A stretch of DNA of 64,000 nucleotides, taken from NCBI GenBank assembly GCA_038373865.1, contig JAXGGA010001125.1:104241-168240 (forward strand). Direction: 5' to 3'. Shown piece by piece: positions 46,111 to 57,884 of this stretch (within the stretch, counting starts at the first letter, position 1; every line of letters starts with the position of its first letter). Origin of the DNA: Uloborus plumipes. Lineage: Eukaryota; Arthropoda; Arachnida; Araneae; Uloboridae. The translations under genes were made by a program, and so were the position numbers. A model generated the notes under the pieces. It saw nothing but the letters and a program-made list of their open reading frames with translations, had not been told where the DNA came from and ran no database searches.

Positions 46111-46682
46111 TACGACTCTCGTAATTCATCTTTAATTTTGCTTATAACTCTTTTATAAACCGATTATAAATCCGACGTCATTTCCATCAAGTGTTTATAT
46201 TAACATTGAATGCGGCATAAGATTTCAATTTTATTCATTACCTCTGAAATATATTGGCTTTTAGATATCAGTTAGTAAATTTTTCGTTGAAAATAGCGAT
46301 CATGAGCTGTACTTAATTTAAACCAGAATGACAAATGAAGCAATGAAATTAAGTGAAACACTAAATAAGGAACCAACTGATTCAAAAAACGAAGGTGGAG
46401 TAATGAATAAATTATATTTAAGAAAATTAAAGAACACCTTGTGAAAAACTATTTGAATGTACAAGGAAAAAAAAGTACAAGTATCACATCATGATCAATT
46501 ATTCTCTTTTTTTGCTCTTTATTTTGTGTTTTTTCTTACTGCTGCTGATTCTAATAAGAAAAATATTTTAAAACCGTATTTATTCAAAAAATACCTTTTC
46601 TTTTCTGTGTTTACCATGTCCTCTTGAAAACAATTAAATATATCTAAATTTAAAATGCTTTTTCTGACTAGTAAAGTTCGTT
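46111..46682. other. AT-rich gene-free tract
   Basis: No gene or repeat recognised. Confidence 0.55.
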
Positions 46683-46686
46683 TTAA

Positions 46687-47199
46687 CCCATTAATGCCTA
46701 GCGTCCCTTTTTAGGGACGGTCCAGAAAAGGGTCTGAATTTCCCCAAAATGAACATTTCAACCAAATAATAATATTCAATTAGTACCTTGGTATTGTTTC
46801 AATTCGTTATTAACAGATTGCAGCACATAACCATTGTAAAGTGTGTTCTGTAGCAGTTTTAATGTGACCTTTATCAAAACTTACATCGTTCACAATCTCA
46901 AGAAAAAAAGCTAAGTTTTCAAAGTTATTCCCAGCTTCCTAGTTTATATTAATTGCTGATTTTATTTCTTCTTATAAAATGTCTTTTTAAATATTATACC
47001 TTAGGCAGAAAAAAAATTTAGTAAAAAAAGTATGTACTCTCTGGGGTCTATCGTAACTTTTAAGGGACGACTTTTCTTTCCTTAATAAAAGAATTATTTT
47101 TACATAAAATTTTTTTCATTATTTTTCCTGTCCATTAAGCACTGTTTGTAAATAGTATACGAAATATCTTTGAAAAAAAAAATGTCAGACATTAATGGG
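46687..47199. mobile_element. piggyBac-type MITE, copy 2
   Basis: Starts CCCATTAATGCCTAGCGTCC and ends GACATTAATGGG, with TTAA on both sides (46683-46686 and 47200-47203). It is collinear with 6860-7377 over 513 bp, including the CGTCCC-TTTTTA-GGGACG hairpin and ATTGCAGCACATAACCATTG. No transposase. Confidence 0.92.
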
Positions 47200-47203
47200 T
47201 TAA

Positions 47204-48054
47204 TATGAGGTTAACAATCAGTGGCGGGATTTTTATTTTTAAATTTAATTTAGTACTGGTTAAGTTTTTTGAAAGTTCAAACCTTCAAGAGTGCCGTTTA
47301 ATATTAGCCTGCTCTCAAAAGCATTTCGAAAATTTTTATCCGCAAATTTACAGCCTAAGGGAAAAACTGCTGTAAACTTTGTTCAAAAAAAAAAAAAAAA
47401 ACTAAGATTCTGAAAAAATTATTCTTTACTTATTTTACACTGAAATAAAAATCAAAAGCGCTGTGAGTAAAGATGGAGAAAAAGAAATTCGTGTACTCAA
47501 ATTAATGATTAAATTTCTATTTTCAACTTCCGAAATTGAAAATTTAAAAATATTGTGAAAATCACCATGAAAAAACACCCTGAATAATATTTTGACTAAA
47601 AATAATTATTGCAATGCAAACCTTTTGTTTGAACTCTACTATTTTCGTATTATAGTTATTGTTTATATTTTTGATTCGGAAGCAATTCAAAAACGAAACA
47701 AATGCTCCTTTATCTTGCATAAATTAATGGAGATCTAGTTATTTAATAGTACATAATAATAGTTGATGCTAACTTTTCCAAAAAATAATTATATGCATGC
47801 ATTTTGAAACATGTACTTTCGTTTCATTTATTCTTTCTTCGTTTATTATTATTATTGTCTTTTTATTTTTCTGCTTTTATTGGTGACACTTACGTCATCC
47901 TTCAAACTTCTCTTTCGGTACAGCTAATAATAATACTCACGGCACCTGCTCTTTTTATCATAGCACGACGCAATTGTCATCTTTCTTTTATCTTATCTTT
48001 CAAGCTAATTTTTTGCTTTAAAAAAAAAAAAAAAAAAAAGAAAAGAAAAAAAAA
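47204..48054. other. AT-rich gene-free tract
   Basis: Poly-A stretches at about 47385-47401 and 48020-48054. The second directly abuts the MITE at 48055. No gene seen. Confidence 0.6.
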
Positions 48055-48479
48055 CACTGCAAAAAATGAGCTGTTGCTCTTACAGGCATACTGGCACCCA
48101 AGGTTCCAATTTTGAACTGTAAAATGCACAGTAATAAACTATAACTAGCAATTTTACAGTTTCTTACAGTAAAGTTCGAAAGTTCACAGTTTATTGCCGT
48201 AAAATTAAGCTGCATTATACTGCAAAAACAACAGTACAAGACTGGCAGCCGAGGTTCTAGCTTAAAACTAAAATGCACGGTAATAAACTGCAAAATTAGC
48301 AATTTTGCAGTTTATTACTGTAAAATTAGCAATTATTACTGTAAAATTAGCAATTTTACAGTTTATTATTACAAAACTAGAAATTTTAGTTTATTTCTGT
48401 AAAATTAGCAATTTTTATAGTTTGTATAAAAGAAGCTGTATTATACTGTAAAAACAACATTCATTCATTTTTTGCAGTG
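48055..48479. mobile_element. Palindrome-array MITE, copy 3
   Basis: Starts CACTGCAAAAAATGAGCTGT and ends TTCATTTTTTGCAGTG. It shares TACTGGCA, AACTGTAAAATGCACAGTAA and CAGTACAAGACTGGCAGCC-type text with copies 2 and 4. The interior has several ACTGTAAAATTAGCAATTTT-type units. The right flank is TA; the left flank is a poly-A tract. The minus-strand frame 48018-48302 is an artefact. Confidence 0.86.
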
Positions 48480-48699
48480 TAGTTTAGATTTTTCGTTTGA
48501 AAATAATTCTATTCCTTCTCCTTTTTCATTTTCCAATTTGTGCATCCACCAAAAAAGTGACGCCTAAAGAATCTGTCATCAACCCACGATCAACCACCAC
48601 CCATCCCACCTTTGCCGACCATCCTTAGCCACATCCAAACTCAGAAGGAAAAAAAAGAGAAAAATGTATAAGGAATAAATCTTGAAATTCGACCGTCGC

Positions 48700-48960
48700 A
48701 TGCAGATGCGGCCCGAGGGCATTTGGATCAGCATTCTTGCGTAGGGGGAGTTCCCCCCAGGAAGGTCAAGCGAGTCAAGTCGTCCCCTCCCATTGTGAAG
48801 GAGTTTTTTTGGGTGTAATAGGCACTTTCTCCGTTGGTGTCTTGACTCCAGCTATTAAAACTTAATTATGCAGATATAGGAGTTAAAAGGGAGTTTTCGC
48901 GTTTTAAAGATCGCTTAAAACACAGAGTGAGGTCATCTTGCTGTACCTGGCGAAAATTTT
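48700..48960. promoter_or_regulatory. GC-richer repeat-poor block
   Basis: CGCATGCAGATGCGGCCCGA and GGGGGAGTTCCCCCCAGG (a small G/C hairpin) in otherwise AT-rich DNA. No convincing reading frame. Candidate regulatory DNA only. Confidence 0.25.
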
Positions 48961-49431
48961 AAAGGCAAATCCATTACTTTGTTTCCGGTATGTACGAAAT
49001 ATATAATTTCAAAAGAGTTTAGGTGCCAATCATCAGTGCAGCATAAATTCGTGATAATAAGCTCTTGCATATGTAATCCATACTTACAGCGAATACACAA
49101 TGCTATGTATGGAATACTTAGTTGGTTAAAACTTGCAAAATGAATACGGTCAAACAGGGGAACTTTGAGCAGCAGTCGCTCTATTTTTTTTAATGCCCCG
49201 CTCATATTTTTTTAGTTTTATTAAAGTTGCTGGGTATAAAACAAAAGTAACACTTCTAAACACCCTTTTTCTTTCTAAATACGCCATCCCTTTGTACATA
49301 TTCAACGAAGATAAATTTAGCAAATTATGGGATGACGTATGTGAAAATTTACAAAATAACCTACATTGGTAAACATTTAATTTTGGTACATACAGAAAAA
49401 AAATTTTTATTTAATGATAAATTAACAAGTA

Positions 49432-50688
49432 CATGGCGACAAGAAATAACTTGGACGAAGTTTCAAACCAAATATCTGTAAATACCACTGAATTTTTAAC
49501 GATATTGTGATAGGGAATCGATCCTAGACAGCTACTAAATAATTGTAAGTGAGTTGGGATAACACCATTATGGTTCGCAAACTATCTGCCATACTTGAAT
49601 TACATAAGCAAGAAACGAAAAAACGTGAAATTGGTCAGCGATTGAAAGTGGCTTAAGTACACGGTTTCCTGCACAATTAAAAAGGTTAAAAAACTCAAAT
49701 ATGATTGTGATAAGTCAGGAAGAAAAAGAAAATGCACAGTTAACACATTTAGCGACCAGAAAGTGGTCAAAAAGCGAGTTTAACGAAATCCTAGGATTTC
49801 AATGAGAAAGGTTGCTAGAGGGGTGAAAATCAGTATAGAAATCACTCGTTTGATGGTAATAGTTGAGCTTGGTCTTCTCCCTTACAAAATGAAAGAGACT
49901 TAAAAGCTAGCAGCAAAGAACAAATGCACAAGACTTCAAAAGAGGAAAGAACTGTTAAGGCGGTCCGCAGATGATTGATGGAAAACATTGGTCTTCACAA
50001 ATGAGAAACTGTTCTCAATTCAACAAACCAAAAATTACCATAATGATAGAGTTTGGTCAGCAGAAGCACCTGGAACTTTTTGAATTTTTGGCAGCGTCAA
50101 CTACCCCTATCTGCAATGGTTTGAGGTGGGATATGTGCTAGTGGGGAAACACCACTTGTTTTTGTTGATCAAGGGATAAAAAATAATCAGCAAACATACC
50201 GCAAACTCATTTTGGACGATGTTGTCTTACCCTGGTTGAAAAAGTTCCTTGAAGACCAAAGATGGACCTTCCAACAGGATTTTTCTCAAAAGACACTCAA
50301 GATTGATGCAAGACACCTTTTCCGAACTTCATTGGAGCTGAAGAATGGCCCCCGGTATTCCCCAGATTTGAGCCCAATGTATTATTCTGTTTGGTCCATC
50401 TTGGAGACAAGGGTGTGTACTAAATCTCATAAAACTTTGGCATCCCTATAAACATTCTTAGTGAAAGAAGGGGATACAATATCAATGAGTGAGTTGCGGC
50501 AAGTAGCCGAAAATTTTATGACACGTCTAAAGCTCTGTATTAATTCTAACGGTAGCCAGTTTGAAAACGTTTAAATATATTCGACAAAATAATGCATTCA
50601 TACTTATTTTGAAGTTTGGTCGCATTATTTTCATTAGCAACAAAGTTATAATGTACGATGTGTGTCCAAGTTATTTCTTGTCACCCTG
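49432..50688 (+). mobile_element. Inactive mariner-like element, 1.26 kb
   Basis: Left end CATGGCGACAAGAAATAACT and right end (reverse-complemented) CAGGGTGACAAGAAATAACT share a long inverted match through TTGGAC, with TA on both sides (49430-49431 and 50689-50690). The interior holds a broken transposase on the plus strand. The protein text and the spacing of the acidic positions suggest the mariner group with a long second spacing (maT/DD37D-like). That assignment is inference. Confidence 0.92.
49570..50574 (+). pseudogene. Mariner-like transposase pseudogene
   Basis: The text starts MVRKLSAILELHKQETKKRE at 49570 and ends NSNGSQFENV at about 50574. Between these, family-like segments appear in shifting frames with several stops. 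VFTNEKLFS holds Asn (50000-50002) where the first catalytic Asp is expected. WTFQQD keeps the second Asp (50278-50280). In SPDLSPMYYSVW a Tyr (50380-50382) replaces the expected third Asp. Only 33 residues separate the second acidic position from this Tyr, so a few codons may be missing. The longest intact piece is 50212-50451. It decayed by frameshifts and nonsense changes and has lost two of three catalytic residues. Confidence 0.88.
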
Positions 50689-50724
50689 TATATATAAGTA
50701 AAATATTTACGTAAATGTAATGAA

Positions 50725-50975
50725 AAGAATTAAAAAAATAAATAAATAAATAAAAATAGGTACATAAATAAAGAAATAAATAAAAAAGAAAAAAAAAACA
50801 TAAATCAATTTAAAAAAAATAAATAAAAAAAATGAATAAAAATAAAAAAAAATAAATAAAGGAATAAATAAATAAATTTATATAAATAAAAGTAAACAAA
50901 TTGAAATAAATAAAGGAATAAATAAAGAATTATAATTGGAGGAGTGGGATATAAATAAATAAATAAATAACAGAA
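50725..50975. repeat. (AAAT)n low-complexity array
   Basis: Degenerate AAATAAATAAAT array with interruptions, following the right end of the mariner-like element. Confidence 0.9.
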
Positions 50976-51189
50976 AAAAGAAAAAGAAAAGGGTGCAGTT
51001 AATAGGATTGAAATTGAAAAAAAAAAGTATCAAAAAAATGCTCGTGGTCTACCAGAAAAGAAATAAGAGCAGTAATTTTCTCTTTTGCTACAGGAAACGA
51101 ATATTTCTAATCTACAGATTTTTTTTTCCTTTATTTTTATTTATTTCAGTTTCTACTGGAACTGTGTTAGAGGCATTACATTTTTTAGA

Positions 51190-51385
51190 CATAGCGCGAT
51201 CCCCCTGAGCTCTATTCGAAATGGGTACTCGAGAGATCTTCCACATGCCACGTAATCATAAAACGTGTACGCGTCAACCTTCTGTGTCTTGAAAATCCAT
51301 CGATAAGAGCCAGGTTCGAACCCCTCTTTGGGGCATAGGAGATCAGAGTAATCACTACACCCCTTTGTCGGTCAAACTATTGATT
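51190..51385 (-). mobile_element. tRNA-derived SINE (third family)
   Basis: On the minus strand: GGGTGTAGTGATTACTCTGA (A-box-like TGTAGTGATT), ATCTCCTATGCCCC, then GAGGGGTTCGAACCTGG (B box). The body continues to about 51190. No target duplication was found. Differs from the SINEs at 4455 and 44239. Confidence 0.7.
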
Positions 51386-51764
51386 GCATAAATATCCAAA
51401 ATTAAGAAACAATAATGATTAAATTCATTATTTAAAGTAAACTTTGGGCCTGATTCAAAGCTATCCTGCCATTCCGGGTAACTTTGAGCTACGTCAAGTA
51501 TGAGATGCGAAATAAATAATTTTAGTAAAAGTAGTGCAACTTAAATGCCACGAAATAAAGTTTCGAAATGTTGAAAAACTCTAATTTTGTACATCACAAA
51601 TTTACGAGATTTCCACAGATTCTGAAGTCTTATAACTAGCATAAATTTTTATATTTCACCCTAATTTGCTGCTTCAATTCATTTTGCAGTTTACTGAAAA
51701 AAGCCTCAAATCATTTTGATTTTATATGATACCCTGCTCTCCCTCTGAATTTTTAATAAACCCA
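51386..51764. other. AT-rich gene-free tract
   Basis: Nothing recognised. Confidence 0.55.
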
Positions 51765-51768
51765 TTAA

Positions 51769-51989
51769 CCCATTAATGCCTGACATTTTTTTTCCAAAGA
51801 TACTTCGTATACTGGTTACACGGCTACAGAACACACTTTACAATGATTGTGTGCTGGAATCTGTTAGTAGTGAATTGAAACAATACCACAGTAATAATTG
51901 ATCACTATTATTTGGTTGAAATGTTCATTTTTGGTCAATTCAAACACTTTTTGGACCGTCCCTAAAAAGGGACGCTAGGCATTAATGGG
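51769..51989. mobile_element. piggyBac-type MITE, copy 3, deleted and inverted
   Basis: Flanked by TTAA (51765-51768 and 51990-51993). Starts CCCATTAATGCCTGACATTT and ends GCTAGGCATTAATGGG, opposite in orientation to the other two copies. At 221 bp it keeps both ends and the CCGTCCCTAAAAAGGGACGC hairpin but lacks the middle of the 515-bp form. Confidence 0.9.
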
Positions 51990-51993
51990 TTAA

Positions 51994-52619
51994 AACCAGA
52001 ATTTTAGATCGTCTATGTAGGAAGAAGAACCTAAAACCATACCCACACTGTGTACATGTGTAAAATAATTTTAAAATTAAAACTAACATATCCTTTCGAT
52101 GAATTTCAATTAAGTTCTTTGTTTAATGACTTGAATTGTTTCAACTTGACAACAGAGAAAATACGAGACAAAAGAAGGAAGAACAAAGGTCTTAAAACAA
52201 ACGTATCGGTCTCTTTATATCGAACAAACATACCTGCATTCATACATCCATAAAAGTCAAGCTGATAATTGTGCGATTTTTCACCGAGGTTTAAAAGTCA
52301 ACTTTGTAACTACTATTTTTTATTTTTCACTTTTTATTATTTTTACATTGCTTCTTAATGAAGAAGACAGTGATGTTATCAGGACCTCCCCCCTCCTCAC
52401 GGCTTCCCTTTAAAAAAAAGTTCTGATACGAAGTCCGTCATTTGATTAAAGTCCTTCTGTTCAATATCAAAATGCTCAACTAAAGATTCAAAAGCTCTCA
52501 TCATTTTGATACGCTATTTCAACCCTGATTGCACCTACTCTGAAGGAAATTAAAAGAAAAAAAACAAGACACATTTTTAGATCATACCCACAATATTAAT
52601 TAAAATAACCGTCCCCGTT
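51994..52619. other. AT-rich gene-free tract
   Basis: No gene or repeat recognised. Confidence 0.55.
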
Positions 52620-52964
52620 TGGTGATGTCACTGGTCTGATAGTCGCAAGTACTTATTAATTCCTCCTAGCGTTAATTAAAATTACCCCAGACAACAGCCC
52701 TGGCTGCTACAAAAATTCGAATAAAACAATCAGAGGTGATTGCATTTCGTTTTTCTCGAGTCAACCTTTCAAGTCGCCGTCGATGTCAGGCTGTCCATCC
52801 ATCTTCCTCATCAAGCCCTGAAATCCTAGTTGCAGAATTGACTCTGTTGACATCGGCGGCTCTCGTGATGCTACTGTAATCATTCGGTGCCAATGGTCCG
52901 CTTCCTCCTCGGCTGACAAGAGTTAATCACCTACTTCGGGCGAGATAAGAATTCGTCAATGCTG
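52620..52964. promoter_or_regulatory. Repeat-poor block of balanced composition
   Basis: Non-repetitive text such as CAAGTCGCCGTCGATGTCAG and CATCGGCGGCTCTCGTGATG, with TTAATTAAAATTACC-like homeodomain-style words, just upstream of a tandem repeat. No recognised reading frame. Possible regulatory or exonic DNA. Confidence 0.25.
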
Positions 52965-54010
52965 GAAAATTCGCACAATAATTCCTCGGACGATTCCTTG
53001 GCGCCCTCGTTCTTCGCGAGCTTTTTCCTTCTGGCTCACCTCATCTGGTATGAAGTTTATTTTGGCTTCCGTTTTAGAATAGTTACAAGGAAAAAAACTC
53101 ATAAACATCAACATTCTTTTAATTGAAGGGGCAAGTGGATACAGATGATATGTGACAATTTTTGAAAAACACTTTTCACCATGGATGAAAGTGATTAGAT
53201 TTTTTGTTTTTTTTTTTAATGCTTTTTCTAGAAATTTAAAACATTATCACATATCACCTTTATCTAATTGGCCCTTCAATTGAGTTAGAGAGTTAACACA
53301 ATTGAACACACACTAATTTGAATTTGTGTAAATCGGCGAAATTCAAATGACACATATCACCTTTATCCACTTGCCCCTTCAATTACATTCGAGTGTTTTA
53401 TGAACAAGCCTATTTTAAAAATATTTCTCCATTACAAATCCCAGTCGTTCATCTTTATAACATAAAATGCGTTGTTAAATAAAGTGACTAATATTATTTA
53501 TGGATTTATATCACAAGTGCGAATTACCTACTTCGAGAAAAGGATTCATCAATGTTGGAACATTCGCACAATAATTCCTCGGACGATTTCTTGGCGCCCT
53601 CGTTCTTCCCAAGCTTTTTCCTCTTGTCTCACCTCTTCTAGTATAAAGTTTGTTTTGGATTCCGTTTTAGAATAGTTACAAGGAAAATAAACTCATAAAC
53701 ACCAATATTCTTTCATTTGAGTGTTTTTTGAATCTTTAGTGAACGAGTCAATTTTTAAAATATCTCTCGACTTTCCAATTTTCAGTTTTTCATCTTTACG
53801 AGGTAAAATGTTTTCTCTTTATTAAATGACTAACTAATATTATTTACATTTTGATTTTACAGGAGAGAATCGCCAACTTAGAGATCAATAATTTAATTCA
53901 CCAATGCTGGAAAATTCGCACAATAATTCCGTGGACGATTTCTTGCCACCGCAAGCTTTTCCTTCTGTCTCACTTCTTCTAGTATGAAGTTTGTTTTGGT
54001 TTCCGTTTTA
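52965..54010. repeat. Tandem repeat, ~350-bp unit, 3 copies, MITE in the first
   Basis: CGCACAATAATTCC occurs at 52972, 53565 and 53917 (spacings 593 and 352). Units share GGACGATT, CTTGGCGCCCTCGTTCTTC, AAGCTTTTTCCTTCT, GTATGAAGTTTGTTTTGG and TTCCGTTTTAGAATAG. The first unit is longer by about 241 bp because of the insertion at 53122-53383. Confidence 0.9.
53122..53383. mobile_element. 262-bp MITE inserted in a tandem repeat unit
   Basis: Starts ATTGAAGGGGCAAGTGGATA and ends TATCCACTTGCCCCTTCAAT, flanked by TA. The sister repeat unit reads ATTCTTTCATTTGAGTG at the matching place (about 53708), an empty site. A second, diverged right end (ATATCACCTTTATC, then GGCCCTTCAATTGAG) lies inside at about 53250-53285. 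No coding capacity. TA target suggests Tc1/mariner-type mobilisation. Confidence 0.88.
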
Positions 54011-54784
54011 AAATGGAGTAGCACCTAAATTAACCGAAGCTCTTTTAATCGAAAGTCGTAAAAAGCTTTCGTTTTTTCTTAAACCTACGAGTAAATTTTT
54101 TGCATAATAATTATTTTTTAATGCAACTGAACTTGAAGCTGACTGAAAGAAAAATCAAACTAACGCTTTGTTAAGTGAGTTTTTAGACCGTTTATTATGG
54201 TTAACGATAAAGACACAAAATATAGTCCCCTGAAGCCTAGATAAGCCTCCGAGCCCTGGCGGTTAACATATTTATAAAATCCGATGTAATTCTGTACTAT
54301 TAGCCCATTCTAAAGTATAGATTGACGTCTCAAGCTTCAATTTATTTTTCATATTAACAAATCAAGTATTTATATACGAGAATATCGTTGCCAAGCTTTC
54401 CTACAGAAATAGAGCCCTAAATCTGAGTCCCCCTAAAAATAAATGTGTCTTCGCCTTTGATCTAGATAGTACTTTAACCTCATGGATTGTTGCGCTGTAT
54501 TAAACCACTACATTTTATTTCTCATAAATACTTTCATTTTCTTCTTTTTGTGTGCAGCTCATCACAAATTTGGATTGCCTTTCTAGATAACTTCCAAGCA
54601 TTGCTGCTCTACAATTGCATAGTTATTACAAGAACACTTAAGCAAGGTGATAAGTATTTATTTTATGGTGTAAGAAGCAACGCTTTCCTGGCAGAGCTTG
54701 AAATTCACTTGCAATCTAGAGCCAAATCCAACGCCGTTGCAGTCCAAGGTCCCCAGTACCTATTTCTGCACGTGAGTTAACCGG
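54011..54784. other. AT-rich gene-free tract
   Basis: The 97-codon frame at 54487-54780 has no domain I recognise and its 3' part runs into the SINE body below. Nothing else seen. Confidence 0.5.
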
Positions 54785-55022
54785 ATAGATGTGACTCTTA
54801 AGACAGCCCTGATTGCTGATCATTACAAAGAGCCGAAAAACTCCTTCTCCAGCAACCCCGAAAATGTTACTTGAGAAGAAAAATTGAAGGACCAAGTACA
54901 CCTTGCAGTATACCCTAGTCACCCTTAGCGCACCCGGTGAACATTCGACCGACAGGTATCGAACCCACGTCTCCCGAGCTGCGGAGTTCGACTGTTTACC
55001 GATCAATCAGCCGCGGCCATAA
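54785..55022 (-). mobile_element. tRNA-derived SINE (fourth type)
   Basis: On the minus strand the head reads GGCCGCGGCTGATTGATCGG (A-box-like) and GACGTGGGTTCGATACCTG (B box), with a body extending to about 54785 or a little beyond. The 3' limit is uncertain and no target duplication was found. Confidence 0.7.
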
Positions 55023-55309
55023 TACACAATCATTGACACCAAGGATACTAGCTTCCGTTACAATTATTATTATTACTTGTATTATCTACTAGTATTTTTT
55101 TTTTTTATTTTTTTATAGGGAATAGAACTTTTTCGCTAGTTTTCACTTAAAAAAATCGCTGATATCAAGCATCCTTAAAGAAAACCATTTACTTAGAAAA
55201 AAAATAATTTACCAATTGTGCAAAGGATGTTTTCAAACTAGAATTAGGAATTTACAATCACAAGAAGAAAAAAAACGCATCACAAATAAAATTAATCCCT
55301 GAAGGTGTC

Positions 55310-55765
55310 TTTGCCCGACTTATCTCAGCTTTGAAAGCGAAAGCGATTCGCTGATGGCGATGTGACGTAACTGCCAAGAGCTTAACTCAGCATAAACATA
55401 AAACGCAGGCAGGAAGATCGCATTTTTCCGAGGAGAACGTGCTTCCTGGGAATCTTCAAAAGACCCCCTGAATCCAAGGAAAAAGTCGTAAATTATTTAA
55501 AACACGATCACCAATAGCTGGTGCTCATTAATTTCGATAGCAGCCGCGTATACCAGCCCAACCCCGTGCCCAAGTTATTATTGTAAACGCGACAATAATT
55601 ATGATAAAGTCAATTTAGCGGTCGCCTTATGACGCAATAAAAAGCAATTACCCTCAGTAAATGCGCCGATCTAGGAAGCAATAACTACGGAATTATGACG
55701 CCATTATTGGCAAGGGGGTTGTGCAAGGTGGCTTAGGCATCATAACTCCTCGGCCAGACCAGAAC
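55310..55765. promoter_or_regulatory. Repeat-poor block with homeodomain-like words
   Basis: Dense, non-repetitive sequence including GCGGTCGCCTTATGACGCAA, TAAAAAGCAATTACC and GACGCCATTATTGGC. TTATGAC and TAATTA/AATTAC-type words are typical binding sites of homeodomain factors, but such words are common. No reading frame of note. It is my strongest candidate for conserved noncoding DNA. Confidence 0.3.
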
Positions 55766-56486
55766 GCCAAGAATTTAAACTTTGTTAAGAATTTATGATA
55801 ATGTACGGTGTTATCGGTGAGGTTTTATGTTATCCCTTTAAAGTCCAATTTTTATCTTCTTTTTTTTTAATTTGACTAGCCTTTTCTTTTCAAAAGATAT
55901 TTTTATTGGGGGTAATAGTTAAAAAGAGATAAATTTATATTTTTAATTGCAGATTTTTGTAGAATTTGATGCGTAAGACGATGGCAACCACCTCTTTAAA
56001 AATGCGATAACTTAGTTTTAGTGTCCATTAATAATTTTATTTCGATGATTAGGTTTTTTTAATTACTTTGGTGTTTGTAAAATTATCTCTTTTGTTACAA
56101 CGTGCTAATGATTACCAGGTTTCAGGTTATGGAGATTTACTTAGTTCAAATTGAATTTAATATTTCATTGTTTTATTAGTTTTTAAAACTCTTTTCAATC
56201 AACATTTAAATGGCTGCTTTTTATCTCTATTTGTTCACAAAGTCTGAGTGAATATATTTCAGCAAAATAACTGAAAATATTACCTGGATATTGTTCTGTT
56301 GATAGTTAAAATATTTATATTAATATAATCAATATCGCGAATTGAGAGGTAAAACTTTTTCATGCGTTTAACATTTTACATCAGTGGACATTACTTAAAA
56401 TGTAGATGACAAGCTGAAATAATATTTTAACTGGATCGTATTATGACCATTTTTAAAGTCTGGGAGTTAAGATCAACTGCTTGCTG
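55766..56486. other. AT-rich gene-free tract
   Basis: Nothing recognised. Confidence 0.55.
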
Positions 56487-56725
56487 TCTCCCACCTTGTA
56501 TAGTGGTCAGAGAAGTCTGACTAGGATGGAGGGGGCCCGGGTTCGAGTCCCGGCTCTGGCATAGATGTACTTTCTCCCTCCCGGGCTTGTCCTCTCTTTG
56601 TGTGACTGTGTTGTTGTGTTGTGAATGGTTGCCTGCCCTATAAAATGGGTCCTATGGCATGTGTGTACTGTGGAAGCGGGACTTCACACTAAATGATGAA
56701 ACATAAAGCAAAAACGAAAACAGAA
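56487..56725 (+). mobile_element. tRNA-derived SINE, copy 3 of first family
   Basis: The best-preserved copy of the family at 4455 and 7887. Head TTGTATAGTGGTCAGAGAAG (A box), then CCCGGGTTCGAGTCCCGG (perfect B box). The body keeps ATGTACTTTCTCCCTC, TGTGTTGTGAATGGTTGCCT and CTATGGCATGTGTGTACTG. The tail is A-rich, running into AATAATAATA. The head resembles a tRNA with a TATAGTGG D arm (Asp/Glu/Gly-like). Confidence 0.9.
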
Positions 56726-57860
56726 TAATAATAATACAGAAAAAATATGCATTTCAAGTCTCTGTTCCGGGTTAATTATCCATACGAAGTATCGCAAAAA
56801 AAAAAAAACTTATGAATCGTAACTATTCTAAAAATTAGACCATTAGAAGCAATAAAATGAGTTCTATACTGTCACGAATTAAAACAAAACCTAAAAATGT
56901 TTTTATGGATTGTATGTGCGACAGTTTACAGTATGAAAATAGAAAAATTTTTTGGTTTATATTTGGAAGTACTTGGGAAATTCATTTGTGACTTTTCTTG
57001 ATACTCACCCTTAAGCGTTTAAAGCTGAAACGCAAAATAAAAATGAAAGAATCAATATGATGAGACTCATCGCATGAGAAAGGTAGTTAAAAAAATATAA
57101 AAAATAAAATAAAAAATAAATGAGCAAAGCCGGGAAAAAAGAACCCACAAAATGATCCCTCTTCATTCAAGCGAAAAAAGCATACGATAAAATAAAATTC
57201 CAGAATATGATTATAGTTGCCCACGATGCAATAGAGCACGTGATTGCAATCTACTAATCGCAAAGACGATATATTTCGAGGCAAACGTCAGGCTTTGTGC
57301 AAAGTGGGATTAATAAACAATCTTGGCGGTGTATTGAAACAATCTCGATTGGTCAAAAATAATGTAGCTTATTCTAAACTGCTATCAAATGCCGTCCGTC
57401 CGTGAAAACCGCACCTGGCACTCGCTAACAGTTTCACTTAAAAAAGGGTAGATGGGTTGCGGGTGATAACTTTCCGAAGTTTTCATTTTGCATTTGCTAC
57501 ATCCTTTTAGCACATTCAACTAAACTATGTGCAATGAGTTACGGCCCGTAAGCCAGAGCTGAGGCAGAACTGAAGCAAATGCACCCACAGCTCGATCATA
57601 GCTACCATGTATTTGAAATTAGCATCTCTCCACTTTGTTTGATACGGCTTAAAATGCTTTTTAATATTCTTCCCCTCATTGTTATCTTACCTAACACCCT
57701 ATTTCGGTAAGACCCAGAGAAGACCTGATGCATGCGTAAATGCGTAAAAGCTTTTACCTAGAAGATCAGACAGTAACTTATTCTATGCTGCTATCAAATA
57801 CATCCAAATAATTAGACGTCTTTTGCCAAGACGTGCAGTCACAAAGTCCCATTTCCCCAA
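56726..57860. other. AT-rich to mixed gene-free tract
   Basis: No gene recognised. About 57400-57760 is less AT-rich and leads into the CpG-rich block. Confidence 0.5.
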
Positions 57861-57884
57861 AAAATCTCCTCAGTATTATAACCC

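Noticed and set aside
54487..54780. 97-codon frame as a possible host exon
   Set aside because: No domain recognised, and its end approaches the SINE region; composition is ordinary for AT-rich DNA.
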